Below are positions 58,004 through 64,000 of a DNA stretch of 64,000 nucleotides, piece by piece. How positions within the stretch are numbered: position 1 is the stretch's first letter; the number at the start of each line of letters is the position of its first letter. A program made the translations under genes and the position numbers. The notes under the pieces are model-generated. The model had not been told where the DNA came from, searched no databases, and was given only the letters and a program-made list of their open reading frames with translations. Source of the DNA: Diphasiastrum complanatum (Eukaryota > Streptophyta > Lycopodiopsida > Lycopodiales > Lycopodiaceae); the NCBI GenBank assembly GCA_029204225.1, contig MU831950.1, positions 30,996 through 94,995 of the forward strand, written 5' to 3'.

Positions 58004-58397
58004 TCAAAAGGGTCGACTAATACTGTCAAAAGGGATGCTGCTGGATTGAGAAGAGAGCTCATTATGCTTCAAAGGTCCACATCTCTCTCTCTCTCCATAT
58101 TGAGGTCTTGGCTTGGAACTCAAAGGATTTGGCTTGGAACTCGGAATTCGGTCGACCTCACAAGAAAAAGGTGGACAATTTTTCAAATGCAGATTATGAG
58201 GGTGCAAACTCAAGGTGCTTGTTGCCATTTCTGGTGAAAACACTTCATTATTTCTGTCACACTTCAGACTTATGGAAGAGCTCAAACTTTCTTCCTGACT
58301 AACTGAAGGCTTGTACTTTTCATCATCATCAGAATCTTGCTCAACAATATATTTGATATCCTTCTTTTGGCTGTTTGTTAGCTCGCGCGGTTGCCTA
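58004..58397 (-). pseudogene. Acidic linker-like exon candidate
   Basis: The minus frame is open for about 130 codons and starts after a good splice acceptor (TTTTGTTTGGTTTAG/GCAACC). It reads RQPRELTNSQKKDIKYIVEQ, then DSDDDEKYKPSVSQEESLSS. It resembles the pre-SNF2 acidic linker of CLSY-type proteins in composition only. It may be a displaced N-terminal exon of the same scrambled gene. Confidence 0.4.
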
Positions 58398-58635
58398 AAC
58401 CAAACAAAAGGTTAACATTTTTGCGTGTTTTGAGGTGCTTGTGTGGTGTGCATCCTCGATTCCATAGCTTGAGGAAAACAACTGCAACAAAACTGCTGCT
58501 CACAATTTTAAACTCCAAGGCTCTCCAAGTTCATAGCTGGTCTTTGCACATTCTCACTTCATCTCCAAGTTCTTCTTGCATAGGCCTAATCAAGAAGTGA
58601 ATGGTCACCAGAAGAGTGAATGGTCACCAGAACTG

Positions 58636-58700
58636 TCATTCACTACAGGGAACCACAACCTACATGCTACTATGTCTTATATCAGCATCTCAGGAAGGAC
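58636..58700 (+). repeat. Dispersed repeat, copy b
   Basis: Matches 55966-56015 (CTGTCATTCACxAxAGGGAACCACA...CTACTATGTCTTATAT). It supports duplication within the 55.4-58.7 kb mosaic. Confidence 0.8.
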
Positions 58701-58789
58701 CAATTGTGACTCCACTTCCAGAATTGCATAAGAACATGCAAACAAAAACAACTGGTCTAGCTCTAGACAGACAGAATTGGAGAGGGCTG

Positions 58790-59353
58790 TCCCTTAGCAG
58801 ATATTATTATCCCCATTCTCCTATACGCCGATGATGTGGTTCTTCTCTCATCCTCTGCAGCTGGCTTACAGAGATACCTTTCTACTTTACATCGCTTCTG
58901 TCAGCTTTGGGGATTGATGGTTAATGCTAAGAAGACCAAGATTATGGTGTTCAACACCGACTTGGTGCCCGGATTTATCACGTGATACTTGGAGGGATCT
59001 TACTCGCATCCAAATTCTCATGCTCAGCAGGATGATTAGGGCTAAGCCCTTGGTACCACATGATATCATATTAGCAGAGTTTGCTTCTCCTCCACTGGTT
59101 ATAGGTGCTATGTTTCAGATCATTACCTTTCTTCACAGGATATCAGAGTTAGACACTTCCAGATATGTTGTTGCTGCTCTCGCTTCATCATGCACCATTG
59201 TTGGACAGGGGGCTAAGCATTCTTGGTTTGGCAGTGTCTCAGCCCTTCTTCGGACTTGGGGCTTATCTGTACTTGATCTTCCGAGCGGGACCCATGCTTA
59301 TATCAGACAACATATTTATCGGAGCTACATACGCACTATATGGTCACAGCCTG
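58790..59353 (+). pseudogene. LINE fragment 2: reverse transcriptase tail
   Basis: Begins at the catalytic box: PILLYADDVVLLSSSAAGLQ, then LSTLHRFCQLWGLMVNAKKT and KIMVFNT, the YADD and thumb region. A frameshift leads to a long open C-terminal frame to 59353 (LVPHDIILAEFASPPLVIGA, AKHSWFGSVSALLRTWG, HIYRSYIRTIWSQPV). It is the same family as LINE K (LLYADDVVL) and is truncated at the 5' side. Gypsy F inserted at 59354. Confidence 0.88.
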
Positions 59354-59711
59354 TGTAATAGATCCTAACACCACAGTAGGGCAAACACTAACTGATCCAC
59401 CCAACCTTGCCTACTCCCTGATATAGAGTAAGCCCCTCCTAGCCCAGTGTGAGGACTGGTAGCATGCAACTGCCAAGTGTCGGCCACGTGGCACTGACGT
59501 GGTCGACTGCACGTCGGGACCCAACTGGGGGCCCTATCCTGCTGACAGGGTCCCTAGGCTGTGTTAGGCCCGCCATGGCTATGGACCGTGCTGGGGCACA
59601 CTACTCACACTGTCTTGCCCTGTTGGTCATGTACACTGGACACGACCCTGACTGTGGTATCTGACCTATCTGTGTTCCCTAGGGTTCGGCACTGGTTACG
59701 AGCTCGTAACA
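59354..59711 (-). repeat. Gypsy F 3' LTR (358 bp)
   Basis: Near-identical to 32478-32835, TG...CA ends. Few differences (for example CAACTG for TACTG near 59468), indicating recent common origin. Confidence 0.96.
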
Positions 59712-59722
59712 CTCCCTCCCCC

Positions 59723-61120
59723 TTAAGAGCCGTCTTGGTCCTCTAAGACAAAGTCTGGAAAAATCTTGCGAAGGACGCTGCCTCTTTCCCAAGTGGCATT
59801 CTCAACAGGCTGATCATTCCACTTAACCAGATATTCTCGGTATAGAGTATGACGAGTCTGCGTCTCTCTACTATCAAGAATCTCCTCTGGTTCATGTGGA
59901 GGTTGTTGAGGATCCAATGGGAGAACTAGAACACTGTCCCCTACCAGATTATCTGATCTGGTTAAGGCTTTTCGTAACTGACTTACATGAAAGACTGGAA
60001 AAACCTTACTGCTGTGTGGGAGTTCTAGTTCATAGGTGACCTCGCCTAGTCTCCTACTGATGGTAAAGGGACCACAATACCTTGGAGACAACTTAGCACA
60101 CACTCCTGATTTGAGGGTTTTAGAGTCAACTGGGACTCTCAAGTAGACTTTCTCACCAGTGGAGAACTGCACATCCCGTCTGTGTGGATCTGCATAATGC
60201 CTGGCTCGATCCTGGGATTGTCTAATGCTATGCTTAGCATGTTCTATCATCTGGTTTAGGTCTTCTAAAAAGTTTTTGGCTGCTTCAACTTTTTCTTGTT
60301 TAAACCCTATAGCTGTGGGTGAGCGTGGCTGAAAACCGTACATCAGCATAAATGGGCTGTATCCCGTAGCTGAATGTTTGGTACTGTTGTAAGCAAACTC
60401 TAATATCGAGAGATACTCCTCCCAATTAGTCTGCCTCTTGCTGACATATGCACGAAGCATATCCTCCAGCACTTGATTTACCCTTTCTGTTTGACCGTCC
60501 GTCTGTGGATGGTCGGTGGTACTCATATTAAGTTTAGTATGGAGATGATGGAATACTGCCCTCCAAAAATTTCCAGTAAACTTACTGTCCCGGTCGCTGA
60601 CTATGCCGGAAGGTAGACCGTACAATTTAAATAGCCCGTCTACAAACAACCTCGCTAACTCTGGAGCTCTAACGGTTGTTTTGGTCGGAATAAAATGAGC
60701 CATTTTGGTCAGACGGTCAACTGTGACCCATATAGCGTCATTACCCTTTTGGGTTTTAGGCAGGCCTACTATAAAATCCATGGAGATACTCTCCCATTTA
60801 CCAGCTGGTATTTCTAAGGGATGCAACAACCCTCCTGCCTTTAAACGCTCTGCTGTATTTACTTGACATTTCTGGCAACTGGTTACATACTGGTGGACGT
60901 CCTTTTTCATACTGGGCCAGAAAAATTGCCTACGAAGAAGCTCATAGGTCTTCTGTATGCCTGGGTGTCCCGCGCTAGGATTGTCATGACATTCATATAG
61001 GACCTGCTGCCTATAATCCTTTGAATTGGGGACACATACTCTATCTCTATAGAGCAAGTACTCATCCTGAATGGAATACTGTTTCCATTTGAATCCTTGA
61101 GTCAACTGACCCTCAACCAC
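59723..61120 (-). CDS. Gypsy F integrase with C-terminal chromodomain
   Basis: An intact 465-codon frame. The integrase zinc region reads HDNPSAGHPGIQKTYELLRR with CQKCQVN. The core has SISMDFIVGLPKTQKGNDAI (first Asp), GLPSGIVSDRDSKFTGNFW (second Asp) and DHPQTDGQTERVNQVLEDML (Glu). The GPF/Y-type block LSPRYCGPFTISRRLGEV and FPVFHVSQLRKAL follow. Residues about 415-460 form a chromodomain: EEILDSRETQTRHTLYREYL, then VKWNDQPVENATWE. Chromodomains bind modified histone tails and steer chromoviruses to heterochromatin. No stop is visible inside. It is joined to RT by a broken stretch (61121-61429) with stops. Confidence 0.95.
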   Translation of the reverse strand: MVEGQLTQGFKWKQYSIQDEYLLYRDRVCVPNSKDYRQQVLYECHDNPSAGHPGIQKTYELLRRQFFWPSMKKDVHQYVTSCQKCQVNTAERLKAGGLLHPLEIPAGKWESISMDFIVGLPKTQKGNDAIWVTVDRLTKMAHFIPTKTTVRAPELARLFVDGLFKLYGLPSGIVSDRDSKFTGNFWRAVFHHLHTKLNMSTTDHPQTDGQTERVNQVLEDMLRAYVSKRQTNWEEYLSILEFAYNSTKHSATGYSPFMLMYGFQPRSPTAIGFKQEKVEAAKNFLEDLNQMIEHAKHSIRQSQDRARHYADPHRRDVQFSTGEKVYLRVPVDSKTLKSGVCAKLSPRYCGPFTISRRLGEVTYELELPHSSKVFPVFHVSQLRKALTRSDNLVGDSVLVLPLDPQQPPHEPEEILDSRETQTRHTLYREYLVKWNDQPVENATWERGSVLRKIFPDFVLEDQDGS

Positions 61121-61429
61121 AGGGGTTTGCTTGGGTAATACAGGCTCAAAATCCTCAACGTCATCTGACGACGTATACTCGGACTCATCATCATCCTAAA
61201 CGGAAGCTACCGTATTCTTGGATTAACTGGCACCAGCCCCGGGAACTGGTTCTGGAGTCTGTAACTGTCTATTCTGGACTGAGTTCCAGATAATAGAGAA
61301 GAATGCATCATGCTGGCATTTCCCTCTCAAGGACTCGAGTAACTCATTACGAATCTGAGTAAAACTCAGCTCGTTTATCATAGGCATTCTGCTAAGGGCA
61401 TCTGCTACTGTATTGAATTTTCCACGCCT

Positions 61430-63055
61430 TTATCTGATAGACATGTCAAACTCTTGCATCAACTCTGCCCAACGAGCTTTCCGACCTCTAAGCTCAGGTT
61501 GATTGCAAAGGTATCTGAGACTCTCATGGTCTGTCAGGACCTCAAAGTTGGCACCATACAAATAATGCCTCCAAGTCTTAAGGGCATGGACTATAGAAAA
61601 GAGTTCCTTTTCATAGGCACTGTACCTAGTCTGAGCTGGCTCGAGTTTTTTACTCTCGAACGCAACTGGTCGTCCACCCTGAGTTAGCACAGCGCCTACT
61701 GCAAAGTCGCTAGCATCTGTTTTGACCACAAATGGCTGAATGGGGTCAACGACTTTTAAGACTGGTGCTGTAGCTAAGGCTGTTTTGAGAGCATCAAAGC
61801 TCTCCTGTTGTGCGGACTCCCAAATGAACTCCTTTCCCTTCCCCTTAAGAAGATTTGTCATAGGGACTGCTATCTGAGCATATTCCTTGACAAATCGTCT
61901 GTAATATCCCGCCAGACCAAGAAAGATTTGAAGTTCCAAAATATTCTGAGGTCTCAGCCAACTGAGTATGGCTTTAACCTTATTTGGGTCCATCTTAATC
62001 CCATCTGAAGAGATAATGTGACCCAAATATGCTACTTCTTCAACGAAGAATTCACACTTGGATTGTTTAGCATAAAGCTTATGCTTTCTGAGCAGTCGAA
62101 ACACCTTTCTGAGGTGTTTTAGATGCTCCTTCCTCGTTTTGCTGTAGACGAGGATGCCATCTAAAAATACGACTACAAACTTACCCAAGTATGGTCTGAG
62201 GACACTGTTCATCAAGGTCATAAAGGTAGCTGGAGCATTTGTAAGCCCAAATGGCATCACCTTAAACTCATAATGACCGTGACGAGTCCTAAAAGCTGTT
62301 TTCGAGACATCTTCCGATTTTATACGGACTTGATGATATCCCGATCTGAGGTCTATTTTGCTGAAAAACTTAGCCCCGTCGAGTTGATCAAACAACTCGT
62401 CTGCCCGAGGCATAGGGTATTTATTCTTAATTGTGACTTTATTGAGGGCTCTGTAATCTACGCAAAGACGCATAGACCTCTCCTTCTTTTTCACCAGTAG
62501 GACTGGTGAGGCCCATGGTGAACTACTGGTCTGAATTTGGCCTTTCCCAAGATAGTCTGTTAACTGCCTAGTTATTTCTTCATCCTCTGTTCGGCTGACC
62601 CGATACGGAGGTTTAGAAACAGGTGTTGTACCTGGTACTAGGTTTATTACATGATCTACCTCTCTGCTAGGTGGTAAACCATGTGGCAAATCTTCAGGAA
62701 AAACATCTTTAAATTTAGACAATAAAGTTTCTAATTTACTGATTTTTTGCTGAATAGAACTGGAAATAGAAACTTCAGGAATAAACTGAAAGTCACATAA
62801 GAATACCTGATGGTCTTCGTCTCCGATTAGCTGACAGAGCTCTGAACTGCAGACCATAGGGCTGTTGGGAACATCATGCTCCCCATGCAACTGGATCTCT
62901 CGGCCTTTATGCTGAAAGCTGAGGGTGTTCTCCTGATAGTTTCTGTGGAGGGAAGGTCCTAAACTGTAGAGCCAATCTCTCCCGAGAACAATGTCTGTTC
63001 GATCCAGGTGCATTATCTGAAAGTTTAATTTCATCTTGGTACCCCTGATTACCAA
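61430..63055 (-). CDS. Gypsy F reverse transcriptase and RNase H
   Basis: 541 codons without a stop: [50 protein letters not shown] and [19 protein letters not shown], then the RT box [12 protein letters not shown]. Gly replaces the second catalytic Asp, exactly as in gypsy D. RNase H follows with [33 protein letters not shown] and [19 protein letters not shown] where D has TAT (Tyr) ends it just before YRRG. The upstream protease is separated by single-base insertions relative to D (near 63027 and 63099). An open frame but probably without RT activity. Confidence 0.93.
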   Translation of the reverse strand: MVIRGTKMKLNFQIMHLDRTDIVLGRDWLYSLGPSLHRNYQENTLSFQHKGREIQLHGEHDVPNSPMVCSSELCQLIGDEDHQVFLCDFQFIPEVSISSSIQQKISKLETLLSKFKDVFPEDLPHGLPPSREVDHVINLVPGTTPVSKPPYRVSRTEDEEITRQLTDYLGKGQIQTSSSPWASPVLLVKKKERSMRLCVDYRALNKVTIKNKYPMPRADELFDQLDGAKFFSKIDLRSGYHQVRIKSEDVSKTAFRTRHGHYEFKVMPFGLTNAPATFMTLMNSVLRPYLGKFVVVFLDGILVYSKTRKEHLKHLRKVFRLLRKHKLYAKQSKCEFFVEEVAYLGHIISSDGIKMDPNKVKAILSWLRPQNILELQIFLGLAGYYRRFVKEYAQIAVPMTNLLKGKGKEFIWESAQQESFDALKTALATAPVLKVVDPIQPFVVKTDASDFAVGAVLTQGGRPVAFESKKLEPAQTRYSAYEKELFSIVHALKTWRHYLYGANFEVLTDHESLRYLCNQPELRGRKARWAELMQEFDMSIR

Positions 63056-63099
63056 GATTTAACTTACTTACCATAGTTTCCCATATTTTTTTATCTTTC

Positions 63100-64000
63100 A
63101 CCCTTAGCTAATGAAACTATGTACCTATGCTGACTAGGTACCTCTGGTAGTTTTAAGCTTTTTAACCAGGGTGTGGTTGATGAAATTATGGGTTGCCCCA
63201 TCATCAACCATGACTCTTACTCGACTGGTTACCAACTTTCCCATGCATACGTACTAGGTCATGCGGGCCCAAAGCTGACTGGTTACCAACTTTCCCATGC
63301 ATACGTACTAGGTCATGCGGCCCAAAGCTGAAGGGTCTCGCTAGCATTGCAGAGGTCAGCTGGCAACAGTGTTCATGATCTTCATGATACACTTTGATCT
63401 CAGAAGCTGCCGAGTCACTGGGGAACATACAGTCTGAACAAGATGAACTTGTTTTTTATCTTTTTTATCTTTTTTAGTGAAAGGCCCCTTGGGACACTGT
63501 CTGACTGTGTGTCCCTTGCCCATACACACAAAGCACAAACGTTCTTGTTTGGCTTTCTCAAAATCATCTGGTTTTAAGGGCTGTATGAGTGAAGGGCGTT
63601 TCTGAGGAGCTTCACCTTTTAAAGTTATCTTCTTTCTTTCTTTTTAAAAATTTCTTTTTAAATTGAAAGTCTTTCTGAGGAAGCTGCTCAGAAAGTGGTT
63701 GCTGTCTCGCTCTCTTCCTACCCACTGAATCATCATAGATTTGAGCATATCTGAGAGCTTGCTCAAGGGTAGTAGGCGAGTTTCTCTAGACCTCTACTTT
63801 ATATTCATCTTTGAGGCCACGGACAAATCCCCTGATTTTCTGATAGTCATCCATATTTTTAATCTTAAAATTGCTTCTCGATACTGCGAGATATATTGGA
63901 TGAGGGATTTATCCATTACTGTTCTTTCCCAGGCTTCCCAGGCTCTATCCAGTTCATTTTCTGGTAGAAATTCTCTTAGGAAAGCTTCTTCAAAAGCTTT
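63100..64000 (-). pseudogene. Gypsy F protease start, zinc knuckle and gag C-terminus (partial)
   Basis: Contains an intact zinc knuckle [14 protein letters not shown] (63538-63490 region, minus). In D one Cys of this motif is a stop. Several indels relative to D break the frame, for example one base lost in a poly-A/T run near 63424, and a 54 bp tandem duplication at 63223-63330. The gag part beyond 63600 matches gypsy D 30540-30930 closely. The start is outside the window. Confidence 0.88.
63223..63330 (-). repeat. 54 bp tandem duplication in gypsy F
   Basis: GACTGGTTACCAACTTTCCC starts at 63223 and 63277. Gypsy D has a single copy (about 30210-30265). The unit lies in the protease region, so the duplication adds codons and sits beside frameshifts. 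Confidence 0.93.

Larger units (their letters stand above)
59354..64000 (-). mobile_element. Gypsy element F, chromodomain gypsy (chromovirus), partial at window end
   Basis: Its 3' LTR (59354-59711) and D's 5' LTR are the same 358 bp sequence. On the minus strand a purine tract (about 59712-59727, AAGGGGGAGGGAG) precedes it. Further up lie integrase plus chromodomain, RNase H, RT, protease, zinc knuckle and the start of gag, which runs off the window. It interrupts a LINE; the flank at 59349-59353 is GCCTG, but the other end is not visible. It is the longer relative of gypsy D. Confidence 0.95.

Noticed and set aside
7636-64000. tRNA genes at TGGTATCAGAGC sites
   Set aside because: These are primer-binding sites next to LTRs (7976, 32465, 47588); no cloverleaf surrounds them.

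Overview
The window looks like nuclear DNA of a land plant that is probably not an angiosperm (gymnosperm, fern or lycophyte). It is crowded with nested Ty1/copia and Ty3/gypsy elements, LINEs and pure dinucleotide arrays. It also carries two exons of a plastid-type MurC ligase separated by a 12.3 kb intron. MurC belongs to the peptidoglycan pathway, which mosses, lycophytes and gymnosperms keep and most angiosperms have largely lost. The lineage is an inference; splice sites, TG...CA LTR ends, target-site duplications (TSDs), primer-binding sites and reading frames were read directly. Layout, region by region. 1-7.6 kb: copia debris, long (TC/AC), (TA) and (CT) arrays, and a direct repeat flanking a copia RT remnant. 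7.6-21.5 kb: copia element A (TSD ACTTC). Its integrase is interrupted by a 10 kb minus-strand gypsy element B, its gag appears inverted and its RT is deleted. B carries an unrecognised extra frame between pol and its 3' LTR, plus minisatellite arrays. 21.5-24.7 kb: a frameshifted PIF/Harbinger transposase relic and unassigned DNA. 24.7-37.7 kb: murC exon 1, intron 1 and exon 2. Intron 1 holds copia C (+), split in its RT by gypsy D (-, TSD AGTAA), and two smaller gypsy scraps. 37.7-43 kb: presumed intron 2 and a gypsy RT fragment J. No further murC exon was recognised. 43-52.2 kb: LINE fragments of one family, one of them interrupted by copia G, whose 3' LTR is in turn interrupted by a non-autonomous minus-strand LTR element E (TSD AGTGT). 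A second LINE copy with ORF1, endonuclease and RT regions follows. 52.2-55.2 kb: two convergent unrecognised coding units and two dense short-motif clusters, possibly a DNA transposon. 55.4-58.7 kb: fragments of a CLSY/DRD1-like SNF2 gene in an order opposite to the protein. 58.8-64 kb: a LINE RT tail interrupted by chromodomain gypsy F, a near-identical relative of D that runs off the end of the window. The only candidate cellular gene with a clear function is murC. Nearly everything else is selfish DNA in layered order: B in A, D in C, E in G in a LINE, F in a LINE. The most notable observations are the TE-inflated murC, an RT active-site change shared by D and F, a perfect palindrome in D that looks like hairpin-templated mutation, the extra frame of gypsy B, and the scrambled SNF2 modules.
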